A stretch of 64,000 nt of DNA from Oryzias latipes (Eukaryota; Chordata; Actinopteri; Beloniformes; Adrianichthyidae): the NCBI RefSeq assembly GCF_002234675.1, contig NC_019866.2, forward strand, positions 6,367,307 to 6,431,306. Direction: 5' to 3'. The translations under genes and the position numbers were made by a program. Below, in pieces: positions 10,501 to 22,608 of the stretch. Numbering within the stretch: position 1 is the stretch's first letter; each line of letters starts with the position of its first letter. A model generated the notes under the pieces. That model did no database searches, was not told the origin of the DNA, and was given only the letters and a program-made list of their open reading frames with translations.

Positions 10501-12498
10501 ACTGGATGTTGCTCTCTGTGTGAATGGAGATTTCTCTTAGACTGCCCTCTTACCCTGTTTCCTATAAATGCATAACTGTTTTCTCTTGTTACTCTCCTGT
10601 TTTATTAATGTTTGTCCATGTGTGTCATTAATCAAGACTTGCCTTTTGTCACCTGCTTTCAAGGAGCATGAAGAGGAAGAGGTAGGACAGGAGCTCACAC
10701 TGCAAGATACCCCTCCCTGTCAAAATGCATGTGTAGTTGTCTTTTCCTGCCCCTTCCCCCTGTCAGCGGTGCTCTTAGCTGTGCGTGGGTATGTCTGTGA
10801 CGATGTAGTTGGTGTGTTCCTGGTGTTCCCTTTTGAAAGAGGGCGTGTATTCAGGCAGGCCAGAAGGCCTGTTGGTGCTGCATTCACGATGCTTTAGCAG
10901 AGCAGCTGATTTTACGGGTTGAAGGGTGGAAAATGTTATTCTGGTGAAGTTGGTGATCCACGTTGGCTAATGATTTCCCCATGAATCACTCCAATGGATA
11001 GGCCCGCACCATAAAGCAGAGTTCTCCCTCCTCATGTTGCCCGTGGTGACGTGCAGTTCTGTTTACCAGCAGTTTAACTTCACGGATGTGGCGGTGCATC
11101 AGGCCATTCACACCATCGAGTACTGCCTGGGCTGCATCTCCAACACGGCTTCCTATCTGAGGCTTTGGGCGCTCAGTTTGGCTCACGCACGTAAGGCTCA
11201 CCAACCGCAGAGGACGCTACGGTTAGCGTAAATGTGACGCGCTGCCAACGGGAAATGTGTGGTCCTCCACAGAGCTGTCGGAGGTGCTGTGGTCGATGGT
11301 GATGCGCATTGGCCTTTCTTCTAGAAGCTTCGGAGGCTTCATCCTGCTGGCCCTCATCTTTTTTTTCTTTGCTGTTCTCACTGTGGCCATTCTTCTCATT
11401 ATGGAGGGTCTGTCGGCCTTCCTGCACGCACTCCGACTGCACTGGTGAGTTTAGCCCCAGGCTGCTCTGGTTAACTGTTGCTAATGTGGCGTTCATTTAT
11501 TAAACGCCATTTACTAATCACAGTCAAATAATAGAACAGTTTTATTCTGTTTACGCAGCCTGAAGGTAGATTGAATTTAATCAAAGTCTTTTGTTTAGTT
11601 AATGCAAACAAAATTTGTTTACATTTGCTTATCTGTCAGAGAGGAAGTTGATGTATTTATGCATTATTATTGTCATGACTGTCTGCCCAATCTCAGCCTA
11701 AACTGGGGGCTGCTTTCCCCAAACCTACATCTGATCATAACTTAGACTTGGTGGGTTTAAAGATCAAGGTTCTCATTTCTGAGAACTTTTGTGGAAACAG
11801 AATTGCAAACTTTAGAGCAGCAGCGCCGCCTGCTGTCCGCATCCTTTCCTGTTTTTATCCTCGGGGCTGGTAAAGACCAGATGAAGAGAAATTCTATGAA
11901 AAGTATAGAAAATATTCAAACAGTTCATAATGTCAGTAAATCATTCTAAATGTTTATGATTGCAGAGGGAATTGTTTTTGTTTAATTATCCACCACCTAC
12001 TACTTAGTGCTCTAGAAAGGGTTTACCATTTTTTTTTTGGCGTGTCCGAATCCACAGTTCCAAAATCTAGTACCCTGGAAATTTCCCAGAAGGCTCTGGG
12101 AAAAACCAGCATAGAGCGACGCTCACTAGATTGTTGTTTACAGACCACAATGCATAGCGTGGGTGAGAAATTTAAATGTTATGCTTTAAATAGTTTGAAA
12201 AGAGGAAATCTTTTATCTGTTAAAGTGCAGACAAACCATTAATCAATAATATAGATTAATTAATTATTAGATTAGTTGTAAACCTATTGAGGAGTAGTTA
12301 AAGAAGCTGTAAACAAAACAGCTGATTGACTTATTTGGGGATCCAACCACCAGATTATCATCATTTTTTAGATTTCCTGACTGTGTTTCCTTTCTGTTTT
12401 CCAGGGTGGAGTTTCAAAACAAGTTTTATGGTGGTCAAGGTTTCAAATTCCTCCCTTTCACATTTGAAAGTATCCTGGACGGAAGATTTGAAGAATGA
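1584..12498 (+). CDS. atp6v0a1: V-type proton ATPase 116 kDa subunit a1 (V0 sector)
   Basis: Subunit a of the membrane V0 sector of the vacuolar proton pump; it carries the cytosolic half-channels and the arginine that drives proton transfer to the c-ring. Coding exons: 1584-1700, 2080-2158, 2248-2345, 2430-2558, 3731-3813, 3888-4014, 4107-4189, 4263-4356, 5486-5698, 6374-6524, 6738-6877, 7028-7191, 7307-7397, 8480-8598, 8679-8895, 8978-9085, 10116-10223, optional 10664-10681, 11073-11190, 11273-11444, 12405-12498 (stop TGA). Reading phase is kept at every junction, giving 834 aa, or 840 with the optional exon, as in vertebrate a1. The N-terminal cytosolic domain starts [16 protein letters not shown]. 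The C-terminal half has multiple membrane segments, and the essential Arg is at about residue 737 in [14 protein letters not shown]. Sequence such as [13 protein letters not shown] and the end DGRFEE fit a1 rather than a2, a3 or a4. Which teleost a1 duplicate it is cannot be decided here. The start ATG has a good context (AACATGG). Confidence 0.97.
2010..2033. repeat. (TAAA)n microsatellite
   Basis: About six tandem AAAT/TAAA units in atp6v0a1 intron 1 of the coding part. Confidence 0.9.
2703..2810 (-). repeat. Terminal fragment of a fish inverted-repeat element (family R1), atp6v0a1 intron
   Basis: The stretch from ACCCACTCTGATGAAAATG to about 2810 matches the reverse complement of the 3' end of copies at 18.6 kb and 47.1 kb; it shares the motifs ACTTGTTCTTGTGG and GATGGAGGACAT. 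Confidence 0.6.
3035..3430 (+). repeat. Family R1 miniature inverted-repeat element, near full length
   Basis: It begins TTTAAAGACCCATTTCGATC and contains CAGAGCGGCAGCAGTTC and later ATGCCACAAGAACACATTTA. Related blocks occur in the same order at 14.28, 29.4 (inverted), 44.5 and, for the 3' half, 18.6 and 47.1 kb. It lies inside an atp6v0a1 intron. Confidence 0.7.
4357..5485. other. atp6v0a1 intron, no recognised element
   Basis: AT-rich intron of about 1.1 kb. No repeat family, splice-bounded micro-exon or RNA gene was recognised. Confidence 0.5.
7484..8421. mobile_element. Pogo/Tigger-like non-autonomous DNA element in atp6v0a1 intron
   Basis: The left end CAGTGGTCTCTCGCTA and the right end, read in reverse as CAGTGGTTCCTTGCTCC, are imperfect terminal inverted repeats of the type seen on pogo/Tigger relics. 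The interior (CGATCTCCTCCGTGCCGTG and onward) resembles part of the element at 26.5-26.86 kb. No transposase reading frame remains. Family assignment is by pattern only. Confidence 0.5.
9134..10065. mobile_element. Inverted-repeat element A, interrupted by a second element
   Basis: ATGAGAACTGGACTGAGTGA at 9134-9153 has its exact reverse complement at 10046-10065, a perfect 20-bp inverted repeat. A second copy at 21.06-21.51 kb shares the interior blocks but lacks the central 490 bp, which here is another element. Removing that insert leaves about 440 bp, the size of the second copy. It lies in an atp6v0a1 intron. No coding capacity was seen. Confidence 0.75.
9270..9760. mobile_element. Element B nested inside element A
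   Basis: Homologous to 22609-23028: shared blocks include GTTCAAGCGACCACTTC / GTTCAAGTGACCACTTC, a GGGCTTCTGCGTTCAAAAC-like block, a GAAGTTAAACCA block, and the right end CTGGTGTGTCATAGC. The left terminal repeat is degraded here. Flanking sequence on both sides belongs to element A. Confidence 0.7.
10664..10681 (+). other. atp6v0a1: 18-nt in-frame micro-exon of atp6v0a1 (probably alternative)
   Basis: GAGCATGAAGAGGAAGAG is bounded by a pyrimidine-rich acceptor (CTGCTTTCAAG) and a GTAGGA donor. It encodes EHEEEE between ...QTEDDPE and FNFTD. Both flanking exons are in phase 0, so inclusion or skipping keeps the frame. Mammalian a1 has a small optional acidic insert at the equivalent place. 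Use of the exon is inferred. Confidence 0.7.
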
Positions 12499-13005
12499 AA
12501 TCACTTTTTCTTTTTTTCTGTGAATGTCTTTAGTCTCCAAATTCTGTTCTGTTCTGTAGTTGGAATTGTTTTCATTGGTTTTTGTGTGCATCAATGTTTC
12601 CACCTGTCCCAGCGTTGCCATAGCAAAATGACTTCCCGACTTCCAGTGAGAGCTGGTTTGACTCCCATAATTCAGTCTATTTCCTGAAATTTATTTCTTT
12701 GTTTATATTATATATTTTGTCAAAACAGAATTTCAGTTTATATCTGGGTAAGAAAGGCGTTTGCTAACCATAAAATGAAAATAAGGGCAGATTCATTTAG
12801 TGAACTTCATGCTGCATCCTTCTTGTTCTTTATATGTCTTATTTGTGAAGCTCACGTGTTTAGTCTAAATAACCCCAAATGAAGGCCGCACAATGACCTT
12901 AAACGCAGCACTATTAAGCTTAAACGCATTAAAGCTCCGTTAGTCTGAACGTCGGGCATTTTCTTTTTGTGCCCCAACACAAATAAACTTCATGTTTGTT
13001 GTCAT
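12499..13005 (+). other. atp6v0a1: atp6v0a1 3' UTR with polyadenylation signal
   Basis: No AATAAA is visible after the stop codon until 12982-12987, which is followed by GT-rich sequence (ATGTTTGTTGTC). This gives a 3' UTR of about 0.5 kb. The end is predicted, not observed. Confidence 0.5.
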
Positions 13006-14280
13006 AGAAACCTCTTAGGTTGTGTTTTCTGTAGAAAAATGAGGGGAATCTGTGTGTGTGGATGAATATGTGCATATTCTATAACAAACGGTCATATCCA
13101 TATCATCTTCCTTTCAAGTGCTGCATTTGTGACCTTGCTATTTAAAGGGAGCTATGAGAAGTGGCAGTGATTTGTCGGCGCATGTTTACCATTCAATCAA
13201 TCAAGCATTTATTCATGAATTAAATGGGAAAGGCTGGTAGACGTTGCTGTTGGTGTTTTTTCTTTTTTAAATTTGACGTATATATCATCAAATTATTCCT
13301 ATTTTAAAGCTGAAACAATTCATACAGTATGGAAAAAATATTTTCTTTAACAATAATTAAAGAAAAAGTGCTAAAATCCTCAGAGAAGATACTAAAATAC
13401 TTCTTTAGTAAGAAATTAGAGTTCAATGATTTGTTTAATTTGCACACATGTATATGTACATGACAATACTAGTATAAATTCATTTTTTTATGGCGTTTGA
13501 AATGTTATGACAAACTAACCTTTCTGGATCAGTGCACGGTCATGGAGTCGTCAATCCTCTTGGTGGTGCTGTTGTACAATGCAGTGATTTTATAAGTGAG
13601 AGAATTTATTTAAAAAATAGTTTAAAAAAACACAAGTATTGTAGATTTTTGTTATACATTTCAATTCCATTTATTTAACACAAAGTACAATTGACATGTT
13701 GACATTCATAGAATCTTCCTCTTTGTACTATTTTTTTTTTTTCTTCTAAATTTTACTACGAAAGCAATTATTTCTGTTTTAATATGACATCAATGTGTTA
13801 TAACAGAGGAATGGAAGTGTTACGTACCAAAATGACAGATTCTCAAAATGGCCAAATATAGTAAATTTATCCAGCTGGTTGTAGTTTAGTATTTTGTAAT
13901 TTAATGTTCCTTTAAGTTATCAGTAACTAAGTGTGGTAGAATTTTGCTCCACTCTGTTTATAAACATTTATTTTCTATGAAAATCTGCAGACATTTTAGC
14001 GTTCCTGTTTGTTTTCTTCTACAGTATTTAAGTCTGTCTGAAAGTCTGCAGCTCCAGTCGTTCAAATCTTCCCTTTTTGCATAGATTGGTGGACCTGCTT
14101 TTTGTGGCACCACCAATTTGCGTTAGGCTTTTCTGTTTGACTTCAGAAGACACTTGCAGAGTTAAACAGGAAGTTGCATTACAGCTAAACAAACCCCTAT
14201 GATTACCGCTCCACTGCCGTGCTTGACAACAGCCGTAGTTTTTTCATGGGACAAATGAGTTAACTTTTTTCATATTGGCC
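13006..14280. other. Intergenic, no gene recognised
   Basis: AT-rich sequence downstream of atp6v0a1. No splice-bounded open frame and no RNA gene were seen. Confidence 0.5.
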
Positions 14281-14465
14281 CTAAAGACCCACTCCAATCA
14301 TCATTTGATCAATATCAAAGCATTCCCAGTGATCTTTTAATTGTAATTATGCTGTTTTTAACCAAAAAAACCCTTGTTTTCGAGGACATAGTTTCTCCAG
14401 AGCGGCAGGAGTTGATTAAAAATTCACTTTTGAGTTGTGGGCAGGACTGTTGGCGTACAGTAAGT
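14281..14465 (+). repeat. Family R1 element, 5' half
   Basis: CTAAAGACCCACTCCAATCA at the left, then CCAGAGCGGCAGGAGTT and TGAGTTGTGGGCAGGAC, collinear with the copies at 3.0 and 44.5 kb. The 3' half is missing. Confidence 0.7.
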
Positions 14466-14644
14466 CTACCCGTGCTTCCTGATGTTCTTTTGTTTACACA
14501 CTATCCAAGTTAAAAACAGTTTTCCCCGGACCAAGCCATTTAAGGCTTGGTACTGAACGTGCAGACTTGGGGAGCAGCCATGAACATTAAAAAAAGAAGA
14601 GGCAACTCTTCCAAACCATTACAGTGCAGTCTTCTATTTACTCT

Positions 14645-14930
14645 CCATTCATCCATTTAATTTTAGAATCCCTTCTGGGGTCACGGGAGTCTGCCTAGCT
14701 GCTTTTGGGCAGAGGCAGGATGGCCTCTAAACAGGTCACCAGGCTGCTGCAGGGCTACACAATCTCATTCCAGTGAACCTATAAAGCATGTTTTCTGGAA
14801 AGGAAGCTGGAGTTCCCAGAGAGAACGTACTCGTGCACGGGGAGCATGCAAACTCCACATGGTCCCTGGCAGGATTCCAACCAACCAGGGCTTTCTCTCT
14901 GTGAGGTGAAAGTGCCTCTATTTGCTCTAA
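14645..14930. repeat. Fish dispersed repeat, decayed
   Basis: Contains CCCTTCTGGGGTCACGGG, GGCAGAGGCAGGATGG, ACAGGTCACCAGGCTG and CACGGGGAGCATGCAAACTC, a well-known block order in dispersed repeats of many teleost genomes. No open frame. Confidence 0.65.
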
Positions 14931-17900
14931 AGTGACTGATTATGTTTTTTAGGAGACTTTTTGTTCATCTCAGCTGATAGCAGGCACGATTTTAAGTAAA
15001 GCTTTGTTTACATCACATTAAAAGCACTGATTAAAAGTAAGACGCAGAAAAAAAACTATCAATTTAAGATGAAAGAACTATCCATTTAAAACCCTTAGTT
15101 TTTTCTTCTCTAGAGTCTGAAACCTTTGGCCACCATTTGGGCCACTTTCTGACCGACCAAAACCCAGCGAGAGCTGCAATATCTCACTTCACCGCTTAGA
15201 AAAATTGACTTTATGGATGTTTTTGTAACAATCAATTCTCATTCTAATATATTTGCTTTTAAATATTTATAATAATTGAATTATAACAGTCATATTTTGT
15301 TCTTCATGGAACAATTTTAATGTCTTTGAGGAGCAACACAAGCAAGTTCCTTTCAAAATAAAATGCATCCTGTGTCAAATAAGATCCTCCTGCCGCAGCA
15401 GATTAACTTGACTTTACGTGGTGTTTTCTATCATTCTGACTTTTGGCGCTTTCATCCTTCCCCTTCTTCTACTATCAAGTATAAACATGACAACATTGAT
15501 CGTTTTCTGTGTCAGAGTTTCATCATTTTGTCTTAGCTTTTTTTGTTTAGATAGAGTTGGAAAACAATGCTGGGAGATTGGAAATTTTCCCGTTGAAAGG
15601 TGGTCTTTGTCCATGGAAAAAAAGAAATAAAAAAAAACATCAAAGTGGAGAATGCACAGGTCCCCCTGCAGCACAAGGTATGAAGGAGCGTCTTCATCCC
15701 TCTGGCAACTTGGGAGGCCTAACTATAAAATCTTAAGCCACTCTTGGATGAAGAACATCATGTTCTCTAACAACATACTTTTTTTTCAAGGGGGGGCTTG
15801 TGCTTTACAACAGCCCAAGGTAATAATAGAGCTCTGTATTTATCTTTGAGTTTTTTTTCTTCGAAAAGCTCATTTAATTTGATATTTCCCAGCGTGCTGT
15901 GCATAACCAAGCTTGCATAAGAGCCCCAGAAATCTGTGTGTGTTTACACTCGCAGGGACGCTTTCAAAGCAAAAAGTTCCCAATGAGAGCAGGCTTATTA
16001 TTGTCTTCCTTTATCTAAAGCAAACATTAGGTGCACTTTAGCTTGGCACAAGACAGTCTCTAAGAATGTTTTGTAGTAGACTTTTGTTGTTGGGATAAGA
16101 GATGCTTTTGCAGCTGTTCTAAAGCTGTGTCCTTCTGGAGAAAAACAGAAGTCGGTATGTTGAACATTTGCCGCCTGAAGAACCCAAACAACAGAATATC
16201 TTCTGAATTTGGGTTGGCTGAACTGCGGCTTCTGCGACTCAAGCATCTTTCACATCTTTCTGCCATGGCAGACTCGTAGAAAGGTTTTTGTTTTCTTTCT
16301 AGGGTACATTGAATCCGTGGAAAAATATTGATCTTCGCTTTTCTGCCTTTGGTTTCCGTCTGCGATCTTTTTCATGCCTGGATTTTGGAAATCTGGAGGA
16401 ACCGCTTTGCCACATTTTTTTAAGAATGAAGAACAGAGTTGAGTTTTTCCAGGATATTTTTTACAAAAATCCATGACACCGGACACGTTTTCAAATACGA
16501 AGACAAAGTTGTCAAATAAACTAAAGCACATGTGACACCGAAATGTATTATCCATAAATAAATGAGCCAAAATGCTGACAAGTGTGAAGAATTAGGTAAA
16601 ATTTTGAGATTCTAATAAGAGGCTAAATATTAACAGAGTTCCAAACTGGATCAACATGATGCTGAATGTTTCTGCAAATTATATTTGAGTACATTTCAAG
16701 GAGAATTGGAGGCTTGCAGTGTGTCTGTAGTGCTGTGCTTGATAATTAAAAAGTGTCACACTGGATTCAGTGCCTTTTGAAATATTGACAGGGGCAGAGT
16801 TCCAAGGGGGCAGCTGGCCCCCCAGCAAAACGATGAATCCCCCACTTGCTCCCCAACTTTTGAGTCAATACTAGTATTTTTATTGACCAAAATTAAGAAA
16901 CCATCAATAGAAGCTGTTTTAACCCTTTAACCCCAGAGCTGTTGCCAGTGACAGAAAATGACACGCTCCCCCTTGACCGTTTGCGCTGTCGACAGAATTC
17001 CAACAGTTTCTGGAAGCTGAGAAAAGCAGCTTTGCGTTTTTCCACAGCGGTTCCTGAGGTGTGTTGAGTTTATCCGTGGTGACTTTCAGAGGATCAGCAG
17101 AGACGCGATGGAGAGTTGACAGAAGAAATATTGATTGTTTTTAGCTGTTTTAAGTGGTGTTTTATTGGACTTTTCTTAGTAGATAAGCTACTAGTGTTGT
17201 GAAAAAATATGTATATTAAAACATGAAGAGGAGAGCACCTGACAGATAGATGGAGGAGGAAGAGGAATTGGAAAAACAAAAAAGGGGGGGGGAGACACAG
17301 GGCGGGTCTTCATCCCAGAAACAGCAAAGCAAAGCATTTTTGTACAAAAAGTTACCTATGAGTAGATTTACCAGAGAAAACGTTTTAGTTATACTAACAG
17401 TGTCAAGTTTCTGTGAAACTCCTGTTTTTATTTCCTTTTTCTTGTATTGTTGCATATCTGTTTCTACAAATACAAGTTTTTGTTTTAGCAAAAATGCTAC
17501 GTACATTGTTTCTGTTATAAACTGTACATACTTGTCATACTTGATATCATCCTATCTGCAATTAGAGTTTCTTCTAATGAGGGGAGATCAAGAAAGGTGT
17601 GTTTTCCACCAAAGAAGCATTCCTTGGTCGTGTGTAGAATGTTGAGTTGGGTTTTGCTTTTCCGCTGGAAAAAAAAAAAACGCTTCCAAATCCACACATG
17701 ATCAAAAAACTGCCCTTTTATTGGAATAATTTATTGGTGGAATGTTACTATTATAGGGGTTACGAAAATAACAAAAGCAATATTTTTCATTTTAATCTTG
17801 AGCCCCTAAAGTTATTTGCTACGCCCCTGTACTGCGTATTCTTGCCGATCTGGGCCATCAGCACCCTGGACGTTTGCCAAAATCTGCGCTGGTTCCTTGC

Positions 17901-18599
17901 TATGGCAAAAGGAAATTCTTGTTTTTGGAAAACTCATTAATAACTCATCAATCGTAAAACTGTTTGAAATATGTATTTCTTGCCACCCTTCTGAAGTCAA
18001 ATGAAATGATTTAGGTGTTGATCTGCTTTTACTTCAATGTACAACTAAACAGACCTGAAGTCTCCACTGTGTTCAGACAGACCGCTTAAGCTTGAGATAA
18101 CTTCTGTTTTATCATTGATAAGAGCTTGGCACCTCCCCTAACCTTTTAAAAGCTACAAAAAAGATCTCTGGCACAGTGATGATGAGGTATACAGTCTTAT
18201 GGCGTGGTGCAGGAATGATCTCCTGTGGTCGCTGCAGCAGGGAAACTGCCTTTACCTCTTGGAAACGGCACTCATCTTTCCGTCCAGTACACGATGGAGA
18301 GGGTGATCAGGATAGTTTGTGATGGACATGTTTTTTTTCTATACCTCCTCTCCATTACTGCACTAACAGGCTTTCTTTAAATAATCAAGAAAAAAAAACT
18401 GCCATCGGCGTAAGAAAAATGGTCTTGCCAAGAATTTTTTAATTAAGAATAAAATTCTAGTAACTGAGACATGTTTCCTGAAACTAAGATTATTTGCCTG
18501 TTGGTGTTAAATAAGCCTGCCCTTACTTCACATGATCACTTTGCTTACACACCCCCAAGCTAACATTACTGGTGCGATAAAAATGGCGAGCAATATTGG
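14931..18599. other. Intergenic, no gene recognised
   Basis: AT-rich with low-complexity tracts. Sequences such as AACCCTTTAACCCCAGAGC near 16920 look repeat-derived. The open frames here (for example 17250-17645) start in A/G-rich low-complexity sequence and lack splice or homology support. Confidence 0.45.
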
Positions 18600-18620
18600 A
18601 GCTATTCAGACGTACAGTTT

Positions 18621-18740
18621 CTCAGAAATACAATTTTAAGTCACATTTTCTTTATAAAATGTCCTCCATCATCAGAAAAATGCCACACGAACATGTTAAA
18701 AACACCAAGAACATGATTTTCATTGGAGTTGGTATTTAAA
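18621..18740 (+). repeat. Family R1 element, 3' half
   Basis: CTCAGAAATACAATTTTAAG, then GTCCTCCATCATCAGAAAAA and GAACATGTTAAAAACACCAA, ending TTTCATTGGAGTTGG. Matches the 3' half of the copy at 47.1 kb. Confidence 0.7.
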
Positions 18741-20540
18741 AACAGTCTTGATAAGAATAATTTTCCTGTAAGACAGAAAGTAAGACATTTTTTTCCTGAA
18801 CAAGCATCTTTTTGCTGTCTTAAGATTCTGTTTTTTGCAATGAAAAGCCACGTTGGCTCTCAAGAAGAGGTTTCGAGGTGAGTCCCCTCTTCAAGTTGAG
18901 TTTGTGTCTTTCCAAAACAAGCCGATGTCTGTTTTGAGTTTAATGTGTTGTTGCAGAAAGTATCATCCTCCCAAAAGAGGGTACTTGAGTTTGCGTGTGT
19001 GTGTGTACTCCTTGATCCAGTAACGTAGAAAAAAACAGAAGTGATTCGAGCTGGGAAGCAAAAACTCAAAAAGATCCAGACCACCAGAAATTGTTCTCTG
19101 TTAGACCGAAACCCAGACTCAGCCCCCCAGGCTTGCAACAAGTCAGCAGACAGGGTTCACTTTAGTGTTTGACTGAGTGCAACTGCAGTTTTAGTACATG
19201 TGAGCGGGGCATTCATGTGCACCGCGTCCCACAAATCCAAACAACTGAATTGGCCGTGGTATTGTTGTTTCAAGGAACTTAGCCGCACTGAAACTGAACC
19301 TTTAGCGGATTATCTTAGCTGGATCCCTTGTTATGGTTAGGCTTCTCCAGCTTTCGAGTTGAAAAGTTCTCCCGGAGCTGATCGTGCCAATTGTGTGGTC
19401 TTCTGAATATTCTGTGCCCCCATATGGGGTCACCACAGATGAGAGGAAAACGGGCATCAGGTTGTGGTTCTGATTGCTCAGAATGCTTTTGTTGTTCCTC
19501 GTCCGTTTCCATGGGCAGAATAAATAGCTCAGCCTAACCAAAGGCATTTGCCTCCTTCACTGCCATGAATGCGCCACCATGAGAAACATATTACTGGTGG
19601 TTGCAAGTGTTGTCTCCCTTCTGGAAAGTCTCTCTTTCTGTTTTTCTGTTGCTAGTTCATCTGGGCCACTTGAAAGAAGGGTTACCCACTATTTTTCATG
19701 CACAACATCCAGAAAGTGAACATGGAGAAAATAAATCAAGCTCCTAATTGTCACACTGGCCTAATTGCTGTGAAATTCTCCAGGAATGTGGGTTTGGACT
19801 CAGTGTCAGATGACTTTCAGAGTTTTTTTCTCTCTCACTCTTGTTTTTATCCGAAGTAGTTGACATTCATCAGCCATAACAGCATGCAGACTTTGGATTT
19901 ACTGTTGGCTTCATGTGGATCACAGAGGTACTTAACATTTTTGCACCAAGAGCATTAAGTCAGCTCTTAAATGCAGCAGGCAGGAGCCAAAGTGTTGCCA
20001 TTTTGACTGATTATCAGCAAACAAGTTTTATTTAAAGAACGGAAAAAGCTGTATATTTATATAGGATTGTTTTGGATCCAATTCTCAGGGACTGCTCAAT
20101 GCTTTAGCACTTTTGACTCATTATAACAACAAACAGAAAATCAAGTGTGTTGCTTTTCATCTTAAAAGTTGCGTGCAAAGTATTAAAGTTCTGCCGAGTT
20201 TCCATAGAAAAAGGCTGATCTCTTCAAAAGAAAGTTGCCCCAATCTTATTACTGACTGTTAACCATTTTTCATTCTCAACAAAAATCTTTAAATATGCAT
20301 TAGAGGGGGATAGTTTCAAAATAAAAGTATTCTGGAAAAGCAATAGTGTTTATCATTTTTCTTCCTCCCCAAGCTGCTTGAGCATACCACACTTTCTGAT
20401 AAATAAACACAACCAAATCAAGTTTCCGGCCATCGTTTGACACAATTGGAGGGAGTCTATAGGTCAGAAGTTTGCTTACTTGACTACATCTTTATATACT
20501 ATATCAAGATACTGAACCTCATGTTGCATGTGGGAGTAAT

Positions 20541-20900
20541 TTTAAAGGGCCTATTTTATGCAAAATCAAATTTTTGAGCTTTTAAGTGTATTATAATGTT
20601 TACTACTTGCTATAAAGCATTTTTTGATCAATTTACCCATTTCTAAGTATTCCTCTACAAACCTGCACTCTGAGCACCAGCCCCACCCAACCCACAAAAA
20701 CGAGCGGGTTCTCACATTGTGATGTAGATCACTGAGGAACGACTCCTTCCAGGAAGAGCCTACGCTGCCAGCACCCCCCCCCCCCCCCCCCCGATTAACA
20801 CAAAGACCCACTTAACTCCACAAAGCTAGTGGTGATCTGCTAAAACGCTTTTATTTTATATACACAATATGCACAGCCATCTTTGCATAAGTTCGGACGT
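20541..20900. repeat. Probable miniature DNA element with poly-C tract
   Basis: Starts TTTAAAGGGCCTATTTTATG, a pattern like miniature elements found in other fish genomes. It contains an uninterrupted C run at 20774-20792, likely length-variable and error-prone. The right boundary was not found. Confidence 0.4.
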
Positions 20901-21049
20901 TAATTGTTTTCGACACGCTGTGCAGGACAGCGCTAGGTTGACGTCATGAAATGGAGAAAGAATGTGAATAGGTCAAGCTGAGCAAGTGTCAGAGCAAGAT
21001 GTAAAAAGAATTTATAATTTTATACTATACATTTATACTTTAAAAACCT

Positions 21050-21512
21050 CTGACTGCATATAAGAACTGGACTGAGCGAGTGTAATGTCATCCATAGAAA
21101 ATGGCTTACTTCCGCCTCTAACCAAATTAAGTCAATTCAGTCACCCCTTTTTCGAGAAATGGACATCGCCATGTTGGAACCAGAAATCATATCAGTAATC
21201 AGTGATTGGTCTGAGTCGATCTGAGTCATCATTCTTTTGGCGACCCTCTTTCCAATCAGGATGGAGTTTGTTACCTGTTGGAAGGCTATGAAATCTGTCA
21301 ATCCAATGTTTCGAACGTTTGACGTGAGACCGCCTACTTTTATTTAGGTATCACATTGGTCTGTTTATGACTTTAATAACTTGCACTACAGAAAAGAAAT
21401 GTGAAAAAAAATTGAATTAGGAATAAGTCTATGGGATTTTGGCTTCTTGGAGCCAGTAGGTACTTCGTGTGTTGGAACGCCAGGAGGGAGGGGTCACTCA
21501 CTCATACTGTGG
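21050..21512. mobile_element. Inverted-repeat element A, second copy (uninterrupted)
   Basis: TGACTGCATATAAGAACTGG at the left matches the left end at 9.13 kb. Shared interior blocks include CGCCATGTTGG, TTGACGTGAG and TATGGGATTTTGGCTTCTTG. About 450 bp long. The right inverted repeat has diverged (TCACTCACTCATACTG). Confidence 0.7.
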
Positions 21513-21889
21513 TCAGAGTTAAAAACTATAACGATGCAAATCAAGATTTTTTGAATCATAAAAGCACTTTCAGCCCTGTCCATAATTTTGACTTGATAAA
21601 ATGATGACCAGAAGTTAGCTTTAGCAAACATTTTCATCGCTTATTGTAGAGCATATCTAGTCTAATTGCATTTTGGACATTAAACAATGTTTTATAATAT
21701 CTTAATGAGCTAATATGGGACACATGGCCCATATTTGGAGGCCAGGTAATCTCTAAATCTACAGACGAGTTTGGTTTTGCTTAGCTGGCAGAAATAAAAC
21801 CCATGTGAGCGTTGCTACTTGTCCCTGATTCTCTTCATAACTTTTATGGACAGAATTTTCTGGTGGCAGCCAAACGGCAGAAGTGTTTG

Positions 21890-22305
21890 GGAACTGTAGA
21901 ATCCAATCTCTGCTGTTTGCAGATCACATGGTCCCATTGGCTCTCTAATGCCCTGACCTGCCAGCAGTGGTTTGCAGAGAGAAGCGTCTGGGATGAGAAT
22001 CAGTTTGAGGTTCAGCTGTAAAAAATCGGAATGCCCTCTTCTGGTAAAGACTGAATGACTTCCCCAGGTGGAAGAGTTGAAGCATCTGGGCATTCTGTTC
22101 TCTAGTGAAGGAATGATAGAACGTTAGATTAACGACCGGAGCGGCGCTTCGTCTGCAGTAATGCAGACCTTGTGGAGGAGAGAATCCTAGCGGTTTGTAG
22201 GAGAACGTTACTCAGCATGGCCGGCACTACCTTTCAAATGGGGAGCTCAGGAGATGTGCAACTTCTCCATATGAAGAGGGGCCAGTTGCAGTGGTTTGGA
22301 CGTTT
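21890..22305 (+). pseudogene. Decayed LINE reverse transcriptase C-terminal region, part 1
   Basis: The translated + strand, with stops and frameshifts, shows QVEELKHLGILFSSEGMIER and VQLLHMKRGQLQWFGRL. These match the conserved end region of a common fish non-LTR retrotransposon (consensus style ...VEEFKYLG..., ...LRWFGHLIRMPPGRLP...). It breaks off after WFGRL, where other sequence is inserted. Confidence 0.7.
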
Positions 22306-22608
22306 AAAAAAAAGGGATATTTTGAAAGTGTGTTTAAAATATTTAATAGTGAAGCATGAATAGTTAGTAGTCTTTGGTGGTTGGGCTCTGGGTTGCAGAC
22401 ATCTTGCATGTTTGAGATGACCTCGGACCATGTGAAGAGACCTAAGATGCTGATGGGGGTTAAGGTCAGACCGCCTATCGAAGATCCAGGAGGAGAACGT
22501 GAAGAGAGAAGACCAATTGATGAGTTTAGAGTGATGAATCAGCAACTCAGCGTACCTAAAGATGAGGTAAATCTTCCTTTTTGAAATTGCAGAAAAGTTT
22601 CACTTGAT

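Noticed and set aside
17250-17645. 131-codon plus-strand open frame
   Set aside because: Begins in an A/G-rich low-complexity tract, has no splice signals and no family resemblance.
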